The position numbers and the translations under genes are program-made. This document shows, one piece after another, positions 42,321-51,958 of a DNA stretch of 64,000 nucleotides. The notes below the pieces were generated by a model. It saw only the letters and a program-made list of their open reading frames with translations. It had not been told where the DNA came from and did not search any database. Numbering within the stretch: position 1 is the stretch's first letter; each line of letters starts with the position of its first letter. The DNA comes from Tupaia tana. Taxonomy: Eukaryota; Chordata; Mammalia; Scandentia; Tupaiidae. Location of the stretch: positions 2,170,001 to 2,234,000 of the forward strand of contig JAKSZU010000016.1 of the NCBI GenBank assembly GCA_026018925.1, given 5' to 3'.

Positions 42321-42637
42321 CCCATCCTTGATTCCCTATCTCTTTTTTTAATTTTAATTTTTTCACATTATTTATTATTACTATTATTATCTTTTGTATA
42401 TACTTTCAATCATATTGTTTGGCTTACAATGAGACCATTTCGATAGGTGAACATTTCTCCCCAGACCCTTTGATCGAAATATCTTCAACAGATAACACCA
42501 CACCTCCCCATCCCATCAATGCTCTACCTCTGTATCCCTTCTCCAAATGTCTTTCGTTAGGCCCCACTCCTCCGCACACAGCTCATCTTACATTCACACC
42601 CATCTCTTGTGTTTGTTCAACTGTTAGTCAATCAGTT

Positions 42638-43291
42638 TCAGACATAGAATGCAGACATACGGTATATGTTAAGTGGGGACATACAATGTCTCTCCTTCAT
42701 AGCCTGGCTTGCCTCACTCAGCAATACATCTTCCATATTCTTCCACTTTCTGTCAAAAGCCAGGGCTCTGTTGGTTTTTATGGCTGAGTAGTATTCCATA
42801 GAGTATATGTGCCACAGTTTTTCAATCCATTCCTCCATACGGGGGCATTTGGGTTGGTTCCATGACTTAGCAATCGTGAATAGTGCCGCAATAAACATCA
42901 ATGTGTAAGCACTTTTCCAATGAAGAATTCTTCTGTCCTTTGGGTAGATACTGAGGAGTGGGATCCCTGGATCATATGGCAGATCTATCTGTAGATTTTT
43001 GAGGAATCTCCAAATGATTCTCCACAGTGGTTGGACCAATCTACATTCCCACCAGCAGTGTAAAAGAGATCCCCTTCCACCACACTCCCGCCAACACTTA
43101 TCATTTTTTGTTTTTTTAATATTAGACATTCTGACTGGGGTTAGGTGGTACCTCATTGTTGTTTTTATCTGCATTTCCCTTACGATGAGGGAGGCTGAAC
43201 ATTTTTTCATATGCCTTTTGGCCATTCGTATGTCATCTTTAGAGAGTGTTTTTTTCATCTCCTTCTCCCATCTTTTAATAGGGTTGATCAT
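42638..43291 (-). pseudogene. L1 ORF2 C-terminal fragment (217 codons open)
   Basis: This frame encodes the C-terminal end of the L1 ORF2 protein, the part after reverse transcriptase that includes a cysteine-rich zinc-knuckle-like segment ([19 protein letters not shown]-x3-C-x7-H-x4-C). It also has [18 protein letters not shown] and [18 protein letters not shown], hallmark L1 blocks. Endonuclease and RT domains are absent because the insertion is truncated, so it cannot be functional on its own. Translation starts shown here are arbitrary. Confidence 0.9.
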
Positions 43292-43334
43292 CTTTTTTCC
43301 AAACAGCTTTTTTAGTTCCTTGTGTGTTATTTTT

Positions 43335-43339
<5 letters not shown>

Positions 43340-43379
<40 letters not shown>
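43340..43379. repeat. (GA)n microsatellite in a SINE
   Basis: Expanded purine block of the split short SINE. Confidence 0.95.
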
Positions 43380-43381
<2 letters not shown>

Positions 43382-44166
43382 AAGAAAGCAAGCTGCCAGG
43401 TCCAGGATTCAAACTGTGGTTGGCCATTTGGGAATCCAGTGCCTTTAACCACCACACCACCCTGTCTTACAGATTTTTTTTTTAATAACTTTTCATCAGA
43501 GAGAGTCTGAATTTTGCTTTAGGTCACAATTTCACAATTTTATTGGTTTTGTACTGTAGTCCTGTTGCTATGGTTGCAGGGTGTGTTTGTCCCTGTGCGA
43601 GGTATGAAGGCACCATGGCTCTTCCCCATGAGAACCTGGTAGACATTCTGTGATAAAATCTATAAAATCTGGGGGCTCCCTTAAAACTCTCTCCCCAGAA
43701 ATCTTTCTTCTGTGCCTACCCACTCTCAAGCCTTCATCACCTCATCAGAATTGCCATTTGACTGCTCCTGCGAGGTTTCCCTCCAGTGGCTTCTTCCTCA
43801 GGTAACCTGTCTTGGTGGTGACTGGATTCACTTCTGTCTCCAGATGTCAGGGTGGTGGATTACCTTGGACCTTAGTCTCTTAAGGGTTCTAGGAATCATT
43901 GATTCTCCGTTTGTTCAGCTTTTGTGGTAAGGAATGAGACTGACAATTTCCAAGCTCTTTACATGTCAGCTCTAATGACATGTTTACATCGCAAGTTCAA
44001 TATTGTATAATAAGGTATTGATATTTTGAGGGTGGATTACCTAACAGCTCTAAATATCAAATGGTGCAAAGAATCAATTTAATCTTTACATATGGAGGGC
44101 TCTACTATTATTTCAAAATGTTTTCTCAGAACACATTCAGTTTCATAGTGTCTCATTATCCTTAGT

Positions 44167-44512
44167 TGTTATGGTTTGAACACCTTCTCCAAAACTCATG
44201 TTGAAGTTGAGTTGCCATCGTGACTGTATTGAGTGGTGGGGCCTTTGTGAGGTGATTAGATTGTAAGGTCTGTGCCCTTACAATGGATCGATACTGTCAT
44301 AGGAGTGGTTTCCTGATGAGAGGATGTCCTGCCTCTGCGTCCTGTGCTCATTTATCCTTCTGCTATGGGACGATGCAGCATGGAGGACTTCGCCAGATGG
44401 TAGTGCCTTCATATTGGACTTCCCAGCTTTCAGAACTGTGAGAAGTAAATTCATATTATAAATTACAGAGTTTTTGATATTCTGTTATAACAGCAGAAAA
44501 CAGACTAAGATA
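44167..44512 (+). mobile_element. solo LTR, ERVL-MaLR type, plus strand, 5-bp target duplication
   Basis: Begins TGTTATGGTTTGAACACC, contains AAAACTCATGTTGAAGTTG, GGTGGGGCCTTTGTGAGGTG and CTGTGAGAAGTAAATTCATA, ends with CAGACTAAGATA. TTAGT at 44,162-44,166 and 44,513-44,517 is an exact 5-bp duplication, as expected of this class. Solo LTR; no viral genes. Confidence 0.88.
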
Positions 44513-44517
44513 TTAGT

Positions 44518-44828
44518 TCTATTTTTGAAATTAGTCATGACTTCGAAGTGGCTGCGGTGCTCACCATAAATGCTCTTCTCTGGTAATGCCAGAGTGAGCT
44601 ACGAGTGACAATGGCTTCCCCAGGAGAGTCCCTTTCCAGGTACAGCTGCTTAATCTGAGACAATTAATTTGACCTGAGTAAGCCAGATGGAATTCTCAAT
44701 TTGGAACAGAGATGTCCAAACATTCTTCTTGCTGAGCACTTGGGCTGACACTTATCCTTTCTTCATCTTAGATATTTAACTCTTCCTTGGGCTACATAAG
44801 GTGCCATACCTTTCTAAAAACATTCCCT
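44518..44828. other. unassigned stretch
   Basis: No repeat or gene recognised. Confidence 0.3.
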
Positions 44829-45118
44829 TTTGGCCCAGCCATGGTGGTGCAGCCAGTACTGGTGCGGCTGTGTGATGCTGAAGAGAAAATGGGAAGTCTC
44901 TGAGTTCACGTTCTGGGTCAGCCTGAACACGTTGGTGCACCACAGGCACACCTGTGGTCCTGGCTGGCAGCAGGGCTGGGGGAGGAGCGTGGCGTTAAGG
45001 GCCTGTTTAGAATGATGCACTCTCTGTCTCTCTTCCTTTGTCTTGCTCTCTCTCTCTCTCTCTCTGATGAGTACAGGCACTCTCTGGAAAATAAGGGAAA
45101 AATAAAAAGAAACACATG
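44829..45118 (+). mobile_element. SINE-B-like copy, plus strand
   Basis: Starts TTTTGGCCCAGCCATGGTGGTGCAG, has a GC-rich body and ends with a CT run, CTCTCTGATGAGTACAGGCAC and an A-rich tail. The head start resembles the GCCCAGCTATGATGGTGCA of SINE-C, hinting at a relationship. Confidence 0.55.
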
Positions 45119-45159
45119 TTGGTAAACCTACTAAATTTCACGAGCTGGTAATGATGATC

Positions 45160-45295
45160 GCCAACTCAGGATACATGTTTACCATGTGAGTGGCCTTGTT
45201 CTAAGCATTTCACAGATAGTAATTTAATTTTCACAAAACACAAGAGGTTGCTATTAATTTTTGCCCTTCTTTTTAACAGCCCTCACATAGTCAAA
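45160..45295 (+). mobile_element. MIR relic, plus strand
   Basis: GGCCTTGTTCTAAGCATTTCACAG, TAATTTAATTTTCACAAAACAC and TTTTTAACAGCCCTCACATAG follow the MIR core and 3-prime order. Confidence 0.6.
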
Positions 45296-45315
45296 TTATT
45301 TTTCAATGCATTCTT

Positions 45316-45599
45316 TTTTTTTTTTTTTTTTTTTTTTTTTTCTTTTTTTGGAGAGGTTTTTGCTATAGGGCGCGTGCGCTCGCCAGACAGACAGAGAGAG
45401 ACAGAAAGATAGAAAGCAGGAAATCACCCCCCAGGGGGGATGGCCACGCCGCAATCCCTTCTCCTCCATTCTCCTCTCGGGATCCTGGGCACGCACGCAC
45501 ACGTGCCCGGCGTGAGTTTAAGCCGCCGGGTCCGGGACTCGGACCGCGGTCGACTACGTGGGAGTCCAGCGACATAGCCATTACGCTAACTGCTGGTCC
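45316..45599 (-). mobile_element. young SINE-A copy, minus strand, 12-bp perfect target duplication
   Basis: T run of about 27, GGAGAGGTTTTTGCTATAGGGC, CCCCCCAGGGGGGATGG, head complement TTACGCTAACTGCTGGTCC. CAATGCATTCTT at 45,304-45,315 and 45,600-45,611 is identical. Almost identical to the copy at 63,281, so among the youngest. Confidence 0.96.
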
Positions 45600-45611
45600 C
45601 AATGCATTCTT

Positions 45612-46455
45612 CTGAGCATCTGCTAAAATTAGAACAGAGTGAGCTTAAAATCCTTTGGGGCTCTGGTGGGAGAATTATTAATAATGATACACCAGGACTT
45701 AGCCTATTAAGCCAAGGCAGCAACATTTGGATTATTATTTTAAACTTTTAAGGTGGAAATTATTGGAAATATTTATTACATTCAAAATAAACAACCAATG
45801 AGGTTTTTAGAGATAATGTTCTTGAGGAAAGCAGACACGTTTTTCACATTGCTATATTGAGAAAAGAAGCTTTATTTTCTAATCAAAATTTTCCCATCTT
45901 TCTTATTCCTTTTCAGTTCTAAAGAAATTTTTCTCTTTTCTTTAAACAATGTCTCAGGTTGCCCAGGTCAGCCTCAACTCACAGTCCTAGTCATGAACAG
46001 TTAGCCCTCAGTTTGGACTGGGAGTCGACCATGTGGCAGCCTGTGCAGCGGGCACTCAGCCCCAAAGAATTTCATCCAGACAGTAGCTGTGCTCACAAGA
46101 AAGCTTCTCTAGACAACGGGGGTAAAGAATTGGGAAGGACGTGAACCTTATTCGTAAATGATTTCCCAGATTACGAGGAGAAGAGTACTTCCACCTCTGT
46201 ACCCTAAGGGAGTGAGGGAGACCTGTGTTTGGGGAAATTATAGAGAAGTATTTGAAAGTATATACATATACACACATATATATATATATATATATTTACA
46301 TACACATATATATTTCAAAATATCATGTTGTACGTAATAAATATATGCTATTTTATTTGTCAAATAAAAATAAAACATTAAAAATACTTTTAATTTCCTT
46401 TAGTCAAAATATCTAATAAGATTCAATTCAATTTAGCAAATCAGGTCTATATAAT
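45612..46455. other. unassigned stretch with a weak 7SL-like patch
   Basis: 45,950-46,000 (GTCTCAGGTTGCCCAGGTCAG, CAACTCACAGTCCTAGTC) resembles part of a 7SL-derived monomer. 46,262-46,312 is a TA/CA array. Otherwise AT-rich with no gene. Confidence 0.35.
46262..46312. repeat. TA/CA microsatellite
   Basis: Alternating CATATACACA and TATATATA blocks. Confidence 0.9.
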
Positions 46456-46707
46456 TTTTTTTTTTAATTTGCTATAGAGCATGTGTGCTTATAAGAGATG
46501 AGAGAGAGAGAGTGAGAGGAAGTGAGAAAGCATCCCCCAGGGAGAGTGATCACACTGCAGTTCCTTCTTCTCCACTTCTTCCTGTCAGTATTTCAGGCAT
46601 GTGCACACACGTGCCCAGCATGGCTCTCAAGCCACTGGGTCCAAGAATTGAACCGCACAGTTGGCCATTGGCATCCAGCTGCCTCAGCACCACACCAATG
46701 GCTGGCC
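46456..46707 (-). mobile_element. SINE-A copy, minus strand
   Basis: T run, AATTTGCTATAGAGCATGTG, ATCCCCCAGGGAGAGTG, head complement CACCAATGGCTGGCC. CAGGTCTATAT and CAGGTCTGTAT flank it. Confidence 0.85.
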
Positions 46708-47118
46708 CAGGTCTGTATGATTTTAATGTTCAAGTCCATTTACAACACCCCGAATAAAGAATATTTTCTCTCAGATTGAGTTTTTGGGGAAGAAGGTTTC
46801 TAAGGATGGAAAGGAGATGGCAGCAAATAGATATAAAAAAAATAGTGGACCATATTTTGGAGCCTTCTTTATAAATCAAAGGAGATACATGGCAGGCTGT
46901 TAGGCTGAGAAGCAGTCCTTGGGCCGAGCAGAAAAGAGGCTGGCCACGTCGGGGATCTTCCTTCCTGCGGTGAGTGGCATACATACGTTTTGTCTTATTA
47001 CCAACTCTTCTTAAAAATAATTTTTAGTTTGCTCTTTTGTGTATGTAAGTTATCTCCTATGGACTTCCAAGCCCTGTAATACTGAATTGCATTATTTATC
47101 AAATAAAGGCTCACGACA
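46708..47118. other. unassigned stretch
   Basis: No repeat or gene recognised. Confidence 0.3.
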
Positions 47119-47336
47119 TGTTTTTAAAGTTTTGCTATAGGGTGCATGAACTCATCAGAGATGGGAGGGTGGGGAAATCACCCCCAGAGGGAATGGTCAC
47201 AATGTGATCTCTTCTCCTCAGGATTTTGGGCACACAGGCACACATGCTTAGCTTTTCAGGTTGCCGGGTCTGAAACTTGAACTCCTCAGTCTGCATGTGG
47301 GATCCGCACATTAAGCGCCATGCCACCTGCTGGCCC
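47119..47336 (-). mobile_element. SINE-A copy with small internal deletions, minus strand
   Basis: AAGTTTTGCTATAGGGTGCATG, CACCCCCAGAGGGAATGG, head complement GCCACCTGCTGGCCC. Part of the purine block and of the CTCCATTCTCC segment is missing. Confidence 0.8.
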
Positions 47337-47668
47337 TAGGACCACAGCATTTTTGAGACCAGATGCAGACACTCAGATTTGGGAAGTACTGTTGTTTCCA
47401 TGTTCTCCTGTGTCTCCCAGAGCAGCACCCTGTAATCAACACGTTAATATTTCTGTACCAAAATATGTGAGATCAGGTCAGGGTGAGGTCAGGTCAGAAT
47501 TCCCCACCCAGTAAGTTCAAGGCAGATTCGTTTCAGATTTCAAACCTTTTAGACTTTGGAACCATGGATATATGAATGTGGATGTTTGTTCCTAAAAGTA
47601 CAAGGTATAGGTTAGATGAAGAATAAGGAAGAGCTTTTTACAGGATGTAGATGCCTAAATATCACACT

Positions 47669-47715
<47 letters not shown>

Positions 47716-48408
47716 CTGTAAAGCTTGCCTAATAGGGAAGACTATAAAATGCAGTACAATTCCAGCTTCCACCGGTGTCAAATGCTTACACTCTGTTTAT
47801 GGCTGAAGAAAAAGGACGAAAGGAAGGAAAGAAGGAGGAGAAGGGAATAAAAAAGGGGGATGGCAGGGAACTGGACAGAGAAAAAGAGAAAAAGGAAGAG
47901 AGAGGATAGTTCTGGGGATCTTAGGAATCACAGAAGTGAGAGCTAAATGAAAACCTCTTTAGATTCGTGAAATGGAAGTGAGTATAATTTGTCACGATCG
48001 ACTCTCTGCTCCACTCTGAACAGGTCAGTGGGTTTTAGCACCGCACCTTACAATCCCACGGTTTCTATGAAAGGCTAGGGAGTGGGTTGGGGCAAGTAAA
48101 GAGACGGTATCAGGGAGAGGGATACGGTGAGATGGCTGGATTGGACGTAGACTTCCTGCTGACATTTCAACCAACACGGACTAGCCTTAGTCTGTCTCAT
48201 AACTTTGTTTTCTACTTCTGCCATAATTCATTAATGAGAAGCCATTTTCCAGCTTCACTTACATAGCCACTGATTAGTTAATCATCTAAAATCCAGAAAA
48301 AGCTGAATTATCAGTTTGTGTATATCATGTTTTAATATTCCCTCTACAATTTAAAAGGATAAGTTAACATCAGAACAACAACAAAAAAAGCCCACAGATC
48401 ATCTCGTC
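47337..48408. other. unassigned stretch with T46 and polypurine tracts
   Basis: Apart from the T run (47,670-47,715) and a polypurine tract at 47,803-47,910 (GAAAGAAGGAGGAGAAGGG) no element is recognised. Confidence 0.35.
47670..47715. repeat. uninterrupted T46 tract without an attached element
   Basis: 46 consecutive T. Young minus-strand SINEs also start with T runs, but here no GAGAGGTTTTTGC motif follows (CTGTAAAGCTTGCC instead), so the source element is unknown. Confidence 0.95.
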
Positions 48409-48672
48409 TTTTTTTTTTTTTTGAGAAAGATTTTTGCTAAAGGGTATGTGTGCTCACCGGAGAGACAGAGAGAGACAGAGAGATAGAAAGCAAGAGATGA
48501 TCCCCCAGAGATGATGGCCACACCACAATCCCTTCTCCTCCCTTTTCCTCTTGGGATTTTGGGTGTGTGTACACATGTGCCGGGCGTGTTTCAAGGTGCT
48601 GGATCTGGGATTCAAACCACAGTTGGCCAGAGGGGAGTCCAGCACCTTAACTACTATGCCACCTGCTGGTCT
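48409..48672 (-). mobile_element. SINE-A copy, minus strand
   Basis: T run, AGATTTTTGCTAAAGGGTATG, ATCCCCCAGAGATGATGG, head complement GCCACCTGCTGGTCTCCC. Confidence 0.87.
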
Positions 48673-48963
48673 CCCTTCTTTTTAAAGTTGGGAAACTATG
48701 TCTCAGAGGCAATGTGATTTGAATAATGGCGAGTAACAAGAGATTAGAAGAATTCTTTTTTTCTGCAGGGAAGGGGGAGACAAAACAATTTTATTTTTTT
48801 CCCTCACATTTAAAAAATTTTATTTTTATACATTCCATAATAGTATACCACTACAGCATGCAAAATTAATTTTCCCAGCACAAATACACTGTATATTAGC
48901 CCAGTCAAAGATATCATCGACAGATAATTTTCCATTATTGTGTCCCTTAAATGTTTTGCTTCT

Positions 48964-48989
48964 CGAAAAACTATGGAATACTATTCAGC

Positions 48990-49028
<39 letters not shown>

Positions 49029-49459
49029 AAAACAAAACCCTGACTTTTGACAGAAAGTGGATGAATATGGAAGATTTACTGCCGGGTGAAGCAAGGCAGG
49101 CTATGAAGGAGAGGCACTGTACGTCCCCACTTAATATATAACGAGTGTTGCACTCTATGACTGAAAGTGATTGGCTAAAGGATATAGAAACACAGTAAAT
49201 GGATATAAATACAGATATAGTGTGTATGAAAGAGTAGGGTCTGAGGAAGAAGATTTAGAAGAAAAATGGGGAGGAAAAGCATTAATGGGACAAAGAAATG
49301 TGCCAATTTCTGTTAAAGATATTTTATAGTTTAGTTAACTGGACTAGGGAGAAATGTTCACATGTTAAAATATTCACATTGTAAGCTAAATAATGTGATT
49401 GACTGTATAAAAGAAAATGAAATTTAAAAAATAAATAAAAAAAATCTTTCTTACAAAAA
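48964..49459 (+). mobile_element. 5-prime truncated L1, plus strand, nested in a minus-strand L1
   Basis: Begins inside ORF2 at GAAAAACTATGGAATACTATTC, the C-terminal YYSAIK region, and runs through the 3-prime UTR (TGGGGAGGAAAAGC) to a poly(A)-like end. AATGTTTTGCTTCT flanks it at 48,950-48,963 and 49,460-49,473. Length about 0.5 kb. Confidence 0.85.
48993..49026. repeat. A34 tract inside an L1 ORF2 end
   Basis: The short A run following the AIK codons in other copies (CATAAAAAATAAC at 55,671) has expanded to 34 A here. Confidence 0.95.
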
Positions 49460-49671
49460 AATGTTTTGCTTCTTTCTTTTCCCCCTTGTTCCCTTCCTCT
49501 CATGCTTCCCCTCTTCCCACCCTCCTCCCACAGTGTCTCTAGTATCCACAACAACTTTATTTTTAAATGCCATGTTTCAAATTCATATTACACACATTAA
49601 GCTCATATAAAAAATAGTCCATGGCCCTACATTCAGCAAATGTGTTCTAAAATATTCTATTTTTATATGCT

Positions 49672-49921
49672 AGAGAAATTTCTGTTACAGGGGAAATGCA
49701 CTCATCAGAGAGACAAGAGAGAGATGGAAAAACAGAAAGCAAGAAATCACCCCCCCAGGTGAATGGCCATGCTGCAATCCCTTCTCATCCCTTCTCTCAG
49801 GATCTCAAGCACGCATGCATATGCACCCAGTATGAGTTTTAAGTCTCCAGGTCTGGGACTTGAACCATGGTCAACTACATGGGAGTTCAGTGCTGTAACC
49901 ATTACACTCTCTGCTGGTCCC
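49672..49921 (-). mobile_element. SINE-A copy, minus strand
   Basis: GAGAAATTTCTGTTACAGGGG, ACCCCCCCAGGTGAATGG, head complement CTCTCTGCTGGTCCC. Moderately diverged. Confidence 0.86.
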
Positions 49922-50121
49922 TGATTCAAGCTTAATACATGAAGTTACATGGCTCTTTCTCACTTACCTACGTAACACCTTCATGTGATATAATTCCCCA
50001 CCTGAAGCAAACTTTGCAGGAATCGCACGAGGACAGATTACTGTGAGAAGAGCTTGTCCAGTGTTGTAATACAAACATGAATTTTGAAAGACATTGAGTC
50101 AATGTACTCAAATATTTTTCT

Positions 50122-50376
50122 TTTCTTTTTCTTTTTTGCCACAGGGTATGTGTGCTCAGTAGAAAGAGAAAGACAGAGAGAAGGAAAGGGAAATCATCCC
50201 CTGCAGTGAGGGATGGCCCCACTGCAGTCTCTTCTCCTTCATCCTCCTCCTGGGATCTTGGGCATGCGCTCACACAGATATGCCCAGTTTGTTTCAAGCT
50301 ACTGGTCTGGGACTTGAACTGCTCTTGGCCACATGGGAGTCCAGTGATGCAGCTGCTATGCCATCTGCTGGCTGCT
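50122..50376 (-). mobile_element. SINE-A copy, minus strand, adjacent to the L1 insertion site
   Basis: TTTTGCCACAGGGTATGTGTG, ATCCCCTGCAGTGAGGGATGG, head complement GCCATCTGCTGGCTGC. It precedes the L1 target duplication by about 36 bp. Confidence 0.85.
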
Positions 50377-50411
50377 GATTCACTTTCAACAAGTAAATCT
50401 ATTGAGTCAAG

Positions 50412-50423
50412 AATGATCATCTG
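50412..50423 (+). repeat. left target-site duplication of the full-length L1
   Basis: AATGATCATCTG, repeated without mismatch at 56,579-56,590 after the A-rich end of the L1. Confidence 0.9.
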
Positions 50424-50979
50424 GACTGAGGCTGCAGGCCCAACCCCTCCGAACCTCCGCTCATCCCCACCTTTCCTCTTCCTTAAACCCCAGGTTGGTT
50501 GTCTGGGACTTTAAGACGAACTCCCCCCCACATCCCACCTGCGAACCGGACCGAGCCGGCCAGCAGTTCTGGACACCAGGCTGACTGAGGCTGCAGGCCC
50601 TACTAACCTGGTCCTGTCACTCAGCCTCCGGCCCTTTCCCACTAGCCTTTGGACTTTCTGAATATTGGTTATTTGAATAGCGCGCAGTGCAAAAGCGCGC
50701 CACGTGATTTCCTTTTTTCGTTATTCTTTGCTTTTGAGGTGTTGCTTATTAGGTCAGTTGGAGACTCACCACTCCTTAGAAACATGGAGGATCTTGGGCC
50801 ATCCAGGACTAGTTGCAACAGTTAATGGTAATTGTGAGCAACAGATAGGCCAACCATAAGAGAAATCATCAAATTTCTATTCCTGTACAACTTTTAACAC
50901 TCAGAGATACCTTAAATAAGTTAGGAAGCAACATATAGAGTACCTGATGACCAGAAACAATCGCAGAGGCTCAAGAAAT
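50424..50979 (+). promoter_or_regulatory. L1-1 5-prime UTR with promoter-like features
   Basis: GC-rich first 250 bp. An 18-bp sequence GACTGAGGCTGCAGGCCC starts exactly at the first L1 base and recurs at 50,583-50,600. Further on there is an inverted CCAAT (ATTGG, 50,664-50,668), GCGCGC, and an E-box CACGTG (50,701-50,706). L1 5-prime UTRs normally act as internal RNA polymerase II promoters; the listed motifs are seen, their use is inferred. Confidence 0.7.
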
Positions 50980-51913
50980 ATGAGCAACCAACAAAAGGCC
51001 TCTCCCTCAAGGGAAATCATCAAGCCTACATCACCCACAGTCAATACAATGGACGTCGTGGACATGTCTGATAAGGAATTCAGGATATTTGTAGTGAACA
51101 AACTAACTGAGATGGAATAGAAAAGAGACAAGGAGCTTCAGGAGATGAGGAAGTCCTTTAATGACTTGAAAGAAGAAATGGATACCTTAAACAAGAACCA
51201 GATGGAACTTCTAGGATTGAAGAATGTGATACAGGAAATCAAAACCTCCCTTGAAAGTATTAAAAGTAGGTTAGACCAGGCAGAAGATCGAATCTCTAAT
51301 GTGGAAGACAAAACATCTGACCTAGAAAAAAGTATCAAGAAGATTGAGAAAACAACCATGAAAAATGAGGACAACATATGAGGAATACTCAATGCCATCA
51401 AGCGCCCCAACATCCGGATAATTGGTATTCCAGAAGAGGAAGAAAATAATAAGGGCCTAGATAATATATTCCACGAAATCCTGGAAGAAAACTTTCCAAA
51501 CCTAGAAAGGCATTCAAAACTCCAGACCCAAGAAATACATAGGACCCCAGGTAGAATCAACCCAAGAAGATCCTCTCCAAGACATCATAGCCAGACTGGC
51601 GAAAACAACAGACAAAGACAAGATACTAAAGTTGGCAAGAGGGAAACATCAAGTTACTTACAAAGGTCACCCTATCAGGCTTACATCGGATCTCTCGGCG
51701 GAAACAATGCAAGAAAGGAAAAAATGGGGAAGCATAGTCAAAGTGTTGAATGAAAAACAATTTCAACCAAGAATACTATACCCGGCAAAATTATCTTTCA
51801 TATGGGATAAAAAGATAAAAACATTCTCAGATAAACAAAATTTGAAGGAATTTACCAACTCCAGACCAGCTCTTCAAGAGGTTCTGAAGGGAGTACTATA
51901 CCAGGAAAACTAA
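50980..51913 (+). pseudogene. L1-1 ORF1 (RNA-binding chaperone), broken
   Basis: Encodes the L1 ORF1 protein, which forms coiled-coil trimers that coat L1 RNA. Start ATG at 50,980 (MSNQQKASPS…). A long coiled coil rich in Lys/Glu/Leu runs over about residues 45-135, followed by the RRM-like part (ILNAIKRPNIRIIGIPEE, 51,385 onwards) and the C-terminal domain (TSDLSAETMQERKKW, FQPRILYPAKLSF). About 311 codons in total, slightly shorter than the human protein. Broken by TAG at 51,118-51,120, TGA at 51,379-51,381 (a likely CGA to TGA CpG change) and a frameshift near 51,575-51,590 (frame 1 to frame 2). Ends TAA 51,911-51,913. Confidence 0.92.
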
Positions 51914-51958
51914 AAAATCAGACAGACAGTTATACGAGAACAAAAAGCAACCAAGAAA

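Larger units (their letters stand above)
42112..43335 (-). mobile_element. 5-prime truncated L1 inserted in a SINE, minus strand
   Basis: Contains the L1 3-prime UTR (42,112-42,640) and the ORF2 C-terminus. Resembles the 3-prime part of the full-length copy at 50,424. Truncated at about 43,335. A (TA)n array sits in the 3-prime UTR. TTATTTTTTA-like sequence at both junctions is compatible with a target duplication. Confidence 0.85.
42059..43462 (-). mobile_element. SINE-A-short split by an L1 insertion, minus strand
   Basis: Tail piece 42,059-42,110 (ATTATTTATTTATTTAATTCC) and head piece 43,336-43,462 (GA-rich block, AGCAAGCTGCCAGGTCCAGG, head complement) belong to one short SINE. TGTCTTGCAG (42,049-42,058) and TGTCTTACAG (43,463-43,472) flank the whole composite, which is the SINE target duplication. 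Confidence 0.8.
34830..44000 (-). mobile_element. old L1M-type LINE fragment B, minus strand, heavily interrupted
   Basis: Antisense L1 segments appear in 3-prime to 5-prime order between insertions: ORF2 C-terminal half (34,850-35,400, GGTCCTTTATCAGATACATA), RT (35,420-35,510, 35,885-35,930 and 36,200-37,380), middle (37,920-38,220, 38,530-39,240), 5-prime half (39,530-40,260, 40,570-41,000, 41,260-41,480, 41,700-42,048) and 5-prime end (43,473-44,000, TTTCCAAGCTCTTTACATG). Frames are destroyed. It is the platform for an LTR, a younger L1 and many SINEs. Confidence 0.65.
48788..49560 (-). mobile_element. L1 3-prime UTR fragment, minus strand, split by another L1
   Basis: 48,788-48,963 (ACAGCATGCAAAATTAATTTTCC, TACACTGTATATTAGCCCAGTC) matches the 3-prime UTR of the minus-strand L1 at 42,130-42,270. 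49,474-49,560 is a C/T-rich run (TTCCCCTCTTCCCACCCTCC), the complement of the G-rich polypurine tract typical of L1 3-prime UTRs. The intervening 496 bp is a later insertion. Confidence 0.75.

Noticed and set aside
45316-45599. CRISPR or other regularly spaced array suggested by repeated near-identical blocks
   Set aside because: The repeats are dispersed SINE insertions with individual target duplications, in both orientations and at irregular distances.
50901-51560. Minus-strand open frames of 76 and 140 codons over L1-1 ORF1
   Set aside because: Antisense shadows of ORF1 coding sequence with hydrophobic low-complexity content.
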